A DNA stretch of 64,000 bases, taken from Paramicrobacterium chengjingii (GTDB taxonomy: Bacteria; Actinomycetota; Actinomycetes; Actinomycetales; Microbacteriaceae). The stretch is from contig NZ_CP061169.1 of NCBI RefSeq assembly GCF_011751765.2, positions 2,914,001 to 2,978,000 of the forward strand, read 5' to 3'. Below the pieces are notes generated by a model that saw only the letters and a program-made list of their open reading frames with translations, searched no databases and was not told the DNA's origin. Below, in pieces: positions 1 through 9,200 of the stretch (its first letter is position 1; the number at the start of each line of letters is the position of its first letter). Made by a program: the position numbers and the translations under genes.

Positions 1-1
1 G

Positions 2-319
2 CTTGCACTCTGTCTGACCGCGTGTTCGTCCGGCGAAGAGTCCTTCCCCGGCACATGGGGGAGCGACGACTCCGGACAACCGAACCTCACAATCGACGAT
101 GACAGCTCATACAGCGGCTCAGACGGCTGCAATCGCGTCAACGGACAGGGAACAATCTCGGGCGACACGTTCCGCTTCGGCTCGATGATCGGCACCTTGA
201 TGGCCTGCGAGGGCGTCGACGACTGGCTGCGCCGGGCCGATACAGCCAAGGTCATCGACGGTGACCTCGTCGTCTACGACGACGAGGGCAAGAAGATCGG
301 CACGCTCGACGGCGACTGA
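2..319 (+). CDS. META-domain-like lipoprotein, 5'-truncated
   Basis: The reading frame is open from the window edge to a TGA at 317-319, so the start is outside. The first residues end in a lipobox (LTAC followed by SSG), so only the first part of the signal peptide is missing. The mature part contains a GCNRVNGQG stretch and a later MACEG, the pattern of META/HslJ-type domains in small secreted lipoproteins. It probably sits on the outer face of the membrane. The role is unknown; the family is linked to stress or envelope proteins. It converges on the large nuclease/helicase gene with only 11 bases between the two stop codons. Confidence 0.75.
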   Translation, partial: LALCLTACSSGEESFPGTWGSDDSGQPNLTIDDDSSYSGSDGCNRVNGQGTISGDTFRFGSMIGTLMACEGVDDWLRRADTAKVIDGDLVVYDDEGKKIGTLDGD

Positions 320-330
320 CGAGTCGCCAA

Positions 331-3300
331 CTAGCGACCGTCGACGAGCCGGATGAACGCACTCAGCTGCGCCAGTTCATCCGGCGTGTGCGGAAGATAG
401 TCACTGAGCGACGGCGAGTACACGAGATGCGCAGCCCATTGCGCGCGTGAGATCGAGACGTTGAGGCGGTTTTTCATGAGCAGAAAGCCCATGCCCCGCG
501 GCACCTCGGTGGGGTCGGATGCCGCGAGACTCACGATTGCGATCACGGCTTCCTGCCCCTGAAACTTGTCGACGGTCCCCACTCGAACAGCCGAGTGACC
601 TGCCCTGTCGAGCGCTTCGCGAACGACCCCGACTTGCGCGTTGTACGGCGAGACGACGATGATGTCGCGCTCCGTCAACGGATCGCACTCGCGCCCGTCA
701 TCGGGGTCCGTCCAGCTCTCCCCGAGGTATTCACGAACGATCTCGACGACACGTGCCGCCTCTTCAGGCGACGATGTCGCGTTTCCCACGTGATTAATGG
801 CATCGATGTGCAGGCCCGGCGACCGATTCTGCAAGTGCCGCTTTCCCGCGCACGCGTGTGAGCTCAGTTCACCCTCGTATGAGAGCTCAGAGACAACGCT
901 CGTCACTTCCTGACGCATGCGACGGCTCTCGGCGAGAAAGTAGCCCAGCTCGTCAGGCAGCACGTCATGCCCGGCGCTCACCCAGCCGAGCGCCGACTCG
1001 TCGACGGGTTCGGGATGCGTGCCCTGGCTCACCTGTGGAAGCTGCTGCGGATCACCGAGCAGAACGAGGTTGCGGGCTGCGACGCTCGCCGCGATCGTCG
1101 AACCGAGCGAGTATTGCCCTGCTTCGTCGACGACCAGCAGATCAAGTTCGCGCCGCCCGACGTACGCGGGGTTGCTGAAGGTCCACGCCGTGCCCCCGAT
1201 GACATAGCCGCTCTCTGCGTGGTCGAGGCCGAACGTCAGGTACTGCTTTCTGTCGATCGCTGTGAAGGCGTGACCGTCGCTCGCCTCACCCTGCTTGAGA
1301 GCTTTTGCCACGAGCTCCGCGTCGAGCCCTGCGCTCGTCACCACACGGTCGAGCACGTTCTCGACAACAGCGTGCGACTGCGAGACCACGCCGACCTTCC
1401 ACCGATGGCGTCGCACGAGCTCGGCGATGAGGTGCGAAGCGAGGTACGTCTTGCCCGTTCCGGGAGGCCCTTGAACGGCGAGGTACGAGCCGTCGAGATC
1501 GAGCACTGCCTCCGTCACGTCGGCGAGGTTGTCTCCCGTTCGCGGCAGCGCGTTTGTGTGGGTGCGAGGAGGAACTCTGCGCAGCAGATCGAGAACAGGC
1601 TCCGCCGGCAGTGCCGCCGAGATCTCGCCCAGGTCGGAAGACGCTGACAGGCCGGCGCTATCGAACGCATCGATGATGTTCTGCCCCCACCACGCGATGG
1701 CACCGACCTGCGTTCCCGGCCTTGGTGGGCTCTCGGGTGTGAGAGCAACGGGCATGGTGTCGTAGCGATCGATGTCTCTGCCGAGAGTCTCTTCGAGAAG
1801 CATCCGGCCGTCGTCGAACACCTCGAGAACGGTCACGGCCCGTGCAACCCGCGCCCCCGGATCGCCTCGATCGTCGAACCACGGCCCCGGATGCTCGTAG
1901 AGCGCGTACGGCTTGGCGCCGGCCTTCACCGTGCTTCCTGGTGCCCACGAACCGCGCACGACAATGTGTCGGCGGTCGCTGCGCTGCGTGCCTTCGCGGT
2001 GCCACTCGCGATCGAGCGTCGCCCGATCGATGACGAAGCAGTCGCGAGTGTCGGCCCAGTCGTCGAGGGGCTCGACGAGTCGGGAGAAGTGCGCCCACCA
2101 GAAACTCTTCTGCTCGCGCCGGTGGTAGTCGATGGCCGCCGCGGCGATGGCGAGAGCGCGCTGGTCTGCCGTGCGCTTGGGGTCGAGAGCATCGCCCCCG
2201 AATTCCCGGAGCTCCTCGTGCAGTGGAGACGGCTCAATGTCGAGCGGGTCACGTTCCGCTGCCGCGAACGGCCGCACGCCGGCGTCGGTGGCGAAGCCCT
2301 GCAGCCAGTCGCGCAGGCGCAGAGTGGACAGGCAATCGTATTCGTTGTAATCGGCGATGGAGTCGAGCATCCGCTGCGCTTCAGCGGCGGCATCCGGATT
2401 TCCTGCGTCGCCCGCGACACGCAGCTCTCTGAGCTCGGCGTACTCGGTGATTGAATCACCCGCGTTTGTGACGTCGCCCTCACGGTGTTCGTCGCCCATA
2501 TAGAGCGGCTCCAGCTTCTTGATGGAGTACGAACGCGAACCGACGCGCACGCTGTGCCGCACGATCGGGTACAGGTCGACGAGCACGTGCGCGCGCAGCA
2601 ATTCATCGACATACGCCTCCCCCACTCCGTGCCGAGCCGCGAGCGACAGCAGGTGCGTTCGCTCGTACGATGCGTAATGGTAAATGTGCATTTTCGGATG
2701 CTGCTCGCGCCGACGTCGCACGTATTCGAGAAAGTCCCGCAGCGCCTCACGCTCCTCGGCAAAACTGTGCGCCCAGAACGCCCGGAACGTGCCGTCGGGT
2801 TCGATGAGTCCGAACAGGTAATCGAGGCCCCACTCGGCTGTGCCGTCTGCACGAGCTTCGCTGTAGAGCGGATCGCCCTCAAAGTCGAAGAAGATGTCGC
2901 CGGGGTCCGGTTCGGGTATGGCTGCGAGTGCCTCGGGAGCAAAAACGCGAACGGCCGGGGCATTGGGCTCTGCCGCCTCTGCATCTGCCGTGTTGGCAGG
3001 TAACTCGCTCTCGAGTTGCAGCCTCGCCTGCTCTCGCAGATTCGCGAACGTTGCCTCCGTCATGTCGGAGACCGGGCCAGATGCTGCGGCGAGCGCGTCG
3101 ATCGTTGCGATTCCGGCTGCGATAAGCCGCGTCCGTTGCCGCGTGCTGAGTCCGCCAACGAGAAGCACGTCACGGTGCAGTTGCACGGCTTCTTCGCATA
3201 AATGGCAGCGGCCGCACGCCGTATATCGCTCGTCACCCCAGGCCAGTGGCTCTGCCGCCGCGAGTCTCTCAGAGATGATGTCGTGCAGTCTCACCACGCG

Positions 3301-3918
3301 TCGCCGATACACCGGAGTGATATCGGCGAGACGATGCTCACTGTGAGTACCGTCGCCCAAGATGAGCCGGGCGACGGGGCTTACGGCGATGTCGAGCGCG
3401 GCGATCTTCTCGCCGTAGGCCGCGAGCTGCAGCAGCGCCGTGATCTTAGGCGACCGCGCAAGCTTTGTGTCTTGCACTTCGTAGCTGCCGTCGGGTTGGC
3501 GGACAATGAAGTCGGCGAACCCGAGAAAAGCGCCGTCCCAGAATGTCGCCTGAAATACGACGTCAGAGCCCGCCGTGAAGGCGCGAAGCGTCGCGTCAGC
3601 GGCATCCTGAAGGTGCTCGGTCGCCATCGACTCCGGCCGGGCAATCTCGACGACGCCGTCACCAAAATCGTCTCGATACTGCTGAAGCACCCGTGCCTCG
3701 TGCTCATCGCCCAGCGCTGACGTTCGACGGTTCATGGCATCGCGTTCTTCAACGATGGGAGCAATGCGTCCAAGCTTCCCGTCGAGCTTCCGCAAGAACG
3801 CCCACTCGCAGGTCGACGCTTGTGTCAGGTCGCTCGCGCTCGTCACCACGTGGGGCGTGCCGTGGGCAGCATCCGTCGGTTCAGAGCGCAGAAACACGAA
3901 AACCTCCTCAAATCGCAC
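331..3918 (-). CDS. TM0106-type RecB-like nuclease fused to superfamily 1 helicase
   Basis: A 1195-aa two-part protein. The N-terminal part carries a RecB-like nuclease region (aspartate-rich segment around residue 110-180), a cysteine cluster CGRCHLC near 235, and an RNase H-like motif FFDFEGDP near 340. The C-terminal part is an ATP-dependent helicase: Walker A GPPGTGKT near 815, Walker B-like VVDEAGQ near 927, and late motifs KFQGQE and NVSISRAQ. This matches the TM0106 family of putative nucleases joined to an AAA_11/AAA_12 helicase, likely acting in DNA repair or degradation; the substrate is not known. The first about 20 residues are poorly conserved-looking, so an internal start is possible. 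It is transcribed alone, with about 130 bases to the next gene. Confidence 0.85.
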   Translation of the reverse strand: MRFEEVFVFLRSEPTDAAHGTPHVVTSASDLTQASTCEWAFLRKLDGKLGRIAPIVEERDAMNRRTSALGDEHEARVLQQYRDDFGDGVVEIARPESMATEHLQDAADATLRAFTAGSDVVFQATFWDGAFLGFADFIVRQPDGSYEVQDTKLARSPKITALLQLAAYGEKIAALDIAVSPVARLILGDGTHSEHRLADITPVYRRRVVRLHDIISERLAAAEPLAWGDERYTACGRCHLCEEAVQLHRDVLLVGGLSTRQRTRLIAAGIATIDALAAASGPVSDMTEATFANLREQARLQLESELPANTADAEAAEPNAPAVRVFAPEALAAIPEPDPGDIFFDFEGDPLYSEARADGTAEWGLDYLFGLIEPDGTFRAFWAHSFAEEREALRDFLEYVRRRREQHPKMHIYHYASYERTHLLSLAARHGVGEAYVDELLRAHVLVDLYPIVRHSVRVGSRSYSIKKLEPLYMGDEHREGDVTNAGDSITEYAELRELRVAGDAGNPDAAAEAQRMLDSIADYNEYDCLSTLRLRDWLQGFATDAGVRPFAAAERDPLDIEPSPLHEELREFGGDALDPKRTADQRALAIAAAAIDYHRREQKSFWWAHFSRLVEPLDDWADTRDCFVIDRATLDREWHREGTQRSDRRHIVVRGSWAPGSTVKAGAKPYALYEHPGPWFDDRGDPGARVARAVTVLEVFDDGRMLLEETLGRDIDRYDTMPVALTPESPPRPGTQVGAIAWWGQNIIDAFDSAGLSASSDLGEISAALPAEPVLDLLRRVPPRTHTNALPRTGDNLADVTEAVLDLDGSYLAVQGPPGTGKTYLASHLIAELVRRHRWKVGVVSQSHAVVENVLDRVVTSAGLDAELVAKALKQGEASDGHAFTAIDRKQYLTFGLDHAESGYVIGGTAWTFSNPAYVGRRELDLLVVDEAGQYSLGSTIAASVAARNLVLLGDPQQLPQVSQGTHPEPVDESALGWVSAGHDVLPDELGYFLAESRRMRQEVTSVVSELSYEGELSSHACAGKRHLQNRSPGLHIDAINHVGNATSSPEEAARVVEIVREYLGESWTDPDDGRECDPLTERDIIVVSPYNAQVGVVREALDRAGHSAVRVGTVDKFQGQEAVIAIVSLAASDPTEVPRGMGFLLMKNRLNVSISRAQWAAHLVYSPSLSDYLPHTPDELAQLSAFIRLVDGR

Positions 3919-4046
3919 GACTGTGCGCCGTGCATCATCAGGTTAGAGGCAGGCACCGACATCAGAGAAGCGAGAACGTTTACGACGGCAGCTGGCCCGG
4001 CGCGCGTGCGCACACCGGGCCGGGCTGTCGCGACGGCGACCGCCCC

Positions 4047-4769
4047 TCAGCGCGCCTGTGCCCTGCGTACCAGGATCGCCCACGCCGCGGCGCCGATGAC
4101 TCCAATCGCGAGAACTACGCCCATCCAAGGGAGCCATCCCATTGTGAGTAGAGAGAAGAGCCACTCGGCGAACGCTGTGTTGAGAATGGCGCCCATGACG
4201 ACGCACAGGCCACCGACCATGAACAGGGCAAGAACAACCCAGAGCGAGAACTGACCCCAGCGATTGACCATGGTCGTCGCAGCAGCACCGATGAACATGA
4301 ACGCCGAAATGACCAGAAATGTCTGGATCAGCGTCTGCCATGCGGGTCCGATGCCCGTGTAGAACACATCGAAGAATCGGATGTGGAGGCCCCAGCCGGT
4401 GGTCGCCTGTTCAATCGTCTTGCCGATTGTCACGACGATCGTGAAGATGGCGGCGAGCCCGAGAAAGACCAGGGCGGTACCGCGTGCGAATTCACTTCGG
4501 GTCAGCCCGAGACCGGTCGCGAGCGGGAAATACTGGGCCATCGCCGCGATCCCGAATCCCATGAGTGGTCCGAGCAACGCGAAGATGGCGCCGTTCCAGC
4601 GCATTCCTTCGTACATGTCGTTGAGGTCTGATGCACTGCTGGTCACGCTGTTCGCAATGATCCCGACAATGATGATGACGACGAACGAGAAGCCCATGAT
4701 CATGAGCGGCTGACCGATGATGGTGAATCGGTTGGCGGTGTGCAGGTTCACAACTGGTCGAATTCGCAT
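4047..4769 (-). CDS. ABC-2-type membrane protein of a YtrA-linked transporter
   Basis: A 240-aa integral membrane protein with about six hydrophobic segments (for example around residues 20-40, 60-85, 100-120, 145-165, 175-195 and 205-230). It lies 12 bases behind the ABC ATPase gene and is the last gene of a regulator-ATPase-permease operon. It is therefore the likely membrane partner of that ATPase. Substrate is unknown. Similar YtrA-type operons in Gram-positive bacteria respond to envelope stress or cell-wall antibiotics; that link is by analogy only. Confidence 0.8.
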   Translation of the reverse strand: MRIRPVVNLHTANRFTIIGQPLMIMGFSFVVIIIVGIIANSVTSSASDLNDMYEGMRWNGAIFALLGPLMGFGIAAMAQYFPLATGLGLTRSEFARGTALVFLGLAAIFTIVVTIGKTIEQATTGWGLHIRFFDVFYTGIGPAWQTLIQTFLVISAFMFIGAAATTMVNRWGQFSLWVVLALFMVGGLCVVMGAILNTAFAEWLFSLLTMGWLPWMGVVLAIGVIGAAAWAILVRRAQAR

Positions 4770-4781
4770 GATTCCTGACTT

Positions 4782-5663
4782 TCACGCAGTGACGGTGGAA
4801 CGCTGGGCGTCCGTGGTCAGATGGACAATGAGGTTTTGGAGCGAGACGGAAGACACTGACAGATCTGCGCGCTGGGCAGCATCCTGATCTCCTTCGTTCG
4901 CGATGAGCGTGGCGGACGCCAGCCCGCCCATGCGCTCCTGCGCGATGATTTCGCGGTTTGCGATGAAGGCGTCGACGTCGTCGGCGCGGCCCGAGATCTG
5001 AATGGCGTGTCCGCGGAGCTCCTCGGTGTCGCTGTCCAGTAGCACACGACCCTCGTCGAGGACGACGACGTGCTCAAGCAGGTTGGCCGCTTCATCGATG
5101 TGGTGGGTCGACAGCACGACGGTGCGCGGATACTCGGCGAAGTCCGAAAGCAGACGGTCATAAAAGATCTGGCGTGCGACAGCATCCAGTCCCAGGTATG
5201 GCTCATCGAAGAACGTCAGCGGCGCACGCGAGGCGAGACCGATGATGATGCCGATCGCACTGAGCTGACCGCGCGAGAGCTTCTTGATGAGCCGCTTAGT
5301 CGGCAGGCGGAAATCGTCGACAAGACGCTCGGAAAATGTCTCATCCCAGTTGGGATAGACGGATGCTGCGACGGCGAGCACGTCTCGCGCCCGGAAGGTA
5401 TCGGGATACTTCTGACTCTCTTGTATGAAGCAGGTCTGCGCCAAGATCTTTGCATTCTCAACTGGATTCTCGCCGAAGACCGTCATCGTGCCTTTCGTGG
5501 CGAAGATCTGCCCGGTGAGCAGTTGCATCAGCGTGGTCTTTCCCGCGCCGTTGCGGCCGAGAAGCCCGTAGATGCGGCCGGGCTCGAGGTCAATGGTGAC
5601 GCCGTCGACCGCTCGGACGTCTTTGTACGTCTTGGCGAGATCACGCGTGGATATCGCGGTCAT
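4782..5663 (-). CDS. ABC transporter ATP-binding protein
   Basis: A 293-aa cytoplasmic ATPase. Walker A is GRNGAGKTT near residue 36, the signature region is SRGQLSAIGI (a degenerate LSGGQ), Walker B runs into FFDEPYLGLD, and the H-loop is STHHIDEA. The C-terminal about 70 residues form the extra domain common in multidrug/ABC-2-type ATPases. Its start overlaps the stop of the GntR gene by 4 bases (ATGA), so the two are translationally coupled. With the downstream permease it should form one exporter. Substrate unknown. Confidence 0.88.
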   Translation of the reverse strand: MTAISTRDLAKTYKDVRAVDGVTIDLEPGRIYGLLGRNGAGKTTLMQLLTGQIFATKGTMTVFGENPVENAKILAQTCFIQESQKYPDTFRARDVLAVAASVYPNWDETFSERLVDDFRLPTKRLIKKLSRGQLSAIGIIIGLASRAPLTFFDEPYLGLDAVARQIFYDRLLSDFAEYPRTVVLSTHHIDEAANLLEHVVVLDEGRVLLDSDTEELRGHAIQISGRADDVDAFIANREIIAQERMGGLASATLIANEGDQDAAQRADLSVSSVSLQNLIVHLTTDAQRSTVTA

Positions 5664-6019
5664 GATTGTGCCTCTTTCGTGATCAGAGCGACTAAGTCTT
5701 CAGTGCTGATGCCGAGCTTCGCGGCCTCATGTATGAGAGGGGCGACGTACTCTGCGGCGAATGATGTCTGCCGTGATTCCTTGAGCTGGCGCGTGGCGCC
5801 GGTTGCGACGAACATGCCGATCCCCCTCCTCTTATAGAGGATTCCGGAGTCCACAAGGCGGTTGAGTCCTTTGCCGGCCGTGGCCGGGTTGATGCGCAGG
5901 AATGCAGCTAACTCGTTCGTCGAGGGCACAGCCGTTTCTTCCGGGTATGTGCCGTCGAGGATGTCGTTCTCGATCTGCTCTGCGATCTGAACGAACAACG
6001 GGCGACTGTCATCAAGCAT
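5660..6019 (-). CDS. GntR-family (YtrA-type) transcriptional regulator
   Basis: A short 119-aa GntR protein: a winged HTH in residues about 8-75 (FVQIAEQIENDILDGTY, then STNELAAFLRINPATAGKGL) and only a small C-terminal tail, the layout of the YtrA subfamily. It is the first gene of the ABC operon. A GAGGAG ribosome-binding site lies 9 bases before its ATG. A perfect inverted repeat sits directly upstream (6037-6062), which is the expected place for autoregulation. The effector cannot be read from sequence. Confidence 0.88.
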   Translation of the reverse strand: MLDDSRPLFVQIAEQIENDILDGTYPEETAVPSTNELAAFLRINPATAGKGLNRLVDSGILYKRRGIGMFVATGATRQLKESRQTSFAAEYVAPLIHEAAKLGISTEDLVALITKEAQS

Positions 6020-6036
6020 CCTGTGCGACTCCTCGT

Positions 6037-6062
6037 TGGTTCATTACTCAACTAATGAACCA
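6037..6062. promoter_or_regulatory. Predicted GntR operator (10-6-10 inverted repeat)
   Basis: TGGTTCATTA is followed after six bases (CTCAAC) by its exact reverse complement TAATGAACCA. The repeat ends 17 bases before the regulator's ATG, overlapping the likely promoter of the GntR-ABC operon. It is the only strong dyad in that leader, so it is the best candidate for the site bound by the adjacent YtrA-type regulator. Confidence 0.75.
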
Positions 6063-6226
6063 TAGAACCTTACTCATGTCAAGACGATCGCAGAAATTCG
6101 TTGGAGTCGGCGGTCACGGCAAGCCACAAGCATCGAAGCACCCGTGAAGTCGCTGTCAGTTACGCACGACGAAGACCACTGCGCCCAAGCAGCGGCGCAG
6201 CACCAACCTGCTCTCCAGGCAGGCAA

Positions 6227-6258
6227 ACGGGCGGTCGCCAGAATTGGCAACCGCCCGT
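6227..6258 (-). terminator. Hairpin terminator after the surface-protein gene
   Basis: A 14-bp stem with one mismatch (ACGGGCGGTCGCCA against TGGCAACCGCCCGT) and a 4-base loop begins 13 bases past the stop of the large surface-protein gene. It lacks a long T run, as is usual for actinobacterial terminators. Confidence 0.6.
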
Positions 6259-6270
6259 CGGCCAGGGGTC

Positions 6271-9200
6271 CTAGCGTCGCTTGAGCGACCGCTTGCGACC
6301 CACCAACTTCACCCCCACTCCGAGCAACAGCATCAAAGCTGCAATTCCGAGAATCGCGGCCCCGCTGTCGGGACCAGTCACAGGGAGCTCATCCCCTACG
6401 GCACCGTTTCTCCAGGCTTCCGAGCTGTCGGAGGAAGCATCGCCGCCCGCGTTCTGCGAACTAGCCTGCTCATCTCCCGTTGCCCCTGCCTCAGAGTCGT
6501 CGGTACCGTTCTCGTTATCGCCCGACTCTCCGGTGTTCGAGTCATTGTCACCAGAGCTTTCAGAATCTGAGTCATCAGAGCCTGACCCGTCGGAACCTGA
6601 GTCATCAGACCCAGATCCGTCAGAACCCGAATCATCGGACCCAGATCCGTCGTTGGACGAGGAATCGTCCGTGGTGCTGTCTCCAATGATGGAGATCGGC
6701 GAGTCTCCTACCGTCACCGGGATGTCGATAACCGGGGCGATAATCGTGCCGTCGAGGATGCCGTCGTCGGCACTGTTGTTGTCAGATTCGCCGTTTCCAG
6801 CGTCACCGTCACCAGCACCGTTCTCACCTGTGTCGCTGTCGTCAGCGTCGCCGTTACCCGTGCCACTGTCACCGGAATCACCGTCGCCAGAGTCACTGTC
6901 TCCAGCGTCACCGTCGTCAGCAGCACCGTCTCCAGCGTCGCCGTCACCAGCAACACCATCATCAGAACCTGACGAGGTCGAATCACCAATCACTGAGATC
7001 GGCGAATCAACCACCGTCACCGGAATCGAAACAACAGGGCCAGCAATCGGCCCAGTTGTCGAACTGTCACCAGTTCCGTTATCACCGGCATCATTGTCGC
7101 CAGCGTCACCGTTTCCTGTGTCACTGTCGTCGGCATCACCGTTACCAGCATCACTGTCACCAGTGTCACCGCCACCAGTGTCACCGCCACCAGGCAGCCC
7201 AGGAAGGTTGCCGTCAACGATGTCGCTCGGCAGACCCGGAAGGCCACCGTCGAGAACACCGTCAACGACGCCAGGGACAACGTCACCGATAACGCCCGAA
7301 GGCAGGTCAGTCACGTCACCCGGCAGGCCCGGAAGACCACCGTCGATAACTCCAGGAATCAAGTCACCCAGCGAACCATCAACGATTCCACCAGGCAGAC
7401 CCGGCAACCCCGGAAGGTTGCCACCAACGATGCCATCGACAAGCTCTCCAGGCAACGCCGGAAGACCACCATCGAGAACACCGTCAACGACACCCGGAGC
7501 AACGTCACCAATAACGCCCGAAGGCACATCGATCACATCGCCCGGCAGACCAGGCAGACCTGGAAGGTTGCCACCAACGACGCCATCGACAAGCTCTCCA
7601 GGCACCGCCGGAAGACCACCGTCAAGGACGCCATCAACAACACCCGGAACAACATCACCAACGATGCCCGAAGGCACATCGATCACATCGCCCGGCAAAC
7701 CAGGCAGACCCGGAAGGTTGCCACCATCGATCACTCCAGGAATCAGATCCCCCAGCGAACCATCAACGATTCCACCGGGCAGGCCACCGTCGAGAACACC
7801 GTCAACGACGCCAGGGACAACGTCACCGATAACGCCCGAAGGCAGGTCAGTCACGTCACCCGGCAGGCCCGGAAGACCACCGTCGATAACTCCAGGAATC
7901 AAGTCACCCAGCGAACCATCAACGATTCCACCAGGCAGACCCGGCAACCCCGGAAGGTTGCCACCAACGATGCCATCGACAAGCTCTCCAGGCAACGCCG
8001 GAAGACCACCATCGAGAACACCGTCAACGACACCCGGAGCAACGTCACCAATAACGCCCGAAGGCACATCGATCACATCGCCCGGCAGACCAGGCAGACC
8101 TGGAAGGTTGCCACCAACGACGCCATCGACAAGCTCTCCAGGCACCGCCGGAAGACCACCGTCAAGGACGCCATCAACAACACCCGGAACAACATCACCA
8201 ACGATGCCCGAAGGCACATCGATCACATCGCCCGGCAAACCAGGCAGACCCGGAAGGTTGCCACCATCGATCACTCCAGGAATCAGATCCCCCAGCGAAC
8301 CATCAACGATTCCACCGGGCAGGCCACCGTCGAGAACACCGTCAACGACGCCAGGGACGACGTCACCGATAACGCCTGAAGGCAGGTCAGTCACGTCACC
8401 CGGAAGCCCTGGAAGGCCACCGTCGATAACTCCAGGAATCAAGTCACCCAGCGAACCATCAACGATTCCACCAGGCAGACCCGGCAACCCCGGAAGGTTG
8501 CCACCAACGATGCCATCGACAAGCTCTCCAGGCAGCGCCGGAAGGCCACCGTCGAGAACACCGTCAACGACGCCAGGGACAACGTCACCGATAACGCCCG
8601 AAGGCACATCGATCACATCGCCCTGCAAACCAGGTAGCCCCGGAAGACCACCATCAACGATGCCGTCAACGATGTCGCTCGGCAGACCCGGAGGGCCACC
8701 GTCGAGAACACCGTCAACGACGCCAGGGACAACGTCACCGATTACGCCTGAAGGCAGGTCAGTCACGTCACCCGGAAGCCCCGAAAGACCACCATCGAGA
8801 ACACCAGGAATCAAGTCACCCAGCGAACCATCAACGATTCCACCAGGCAGACCAGGCAGGCCCGGAAGGTTGCCATCGATGATGCCATCGACAACGTCAC
8901 CCGGCAGACCCGGAAGACCACCGTCGAAGACGCCATCGACAACACCCGGAACAACGTCACCAACGATGCCCGAAGGCAGGTCAATCACGTCACCAGGCAG
9001 GCCCGGAAGGCCACCGTCGATCACTCCAGGAATCAAGTCACCCAGCGAACCATCAAAGATTCCACCCGGCAGACCAGGCAGGCCCGGAAGGTTGCCGTCA
9101 ACGATGCCATCGACAAGCTCTCCAGGCAGCGCCGGAAGACCACCGTCAAGGACGCCATCAACAACACCCGGAACAACATCACCAACGATGCCCGAAGGCA

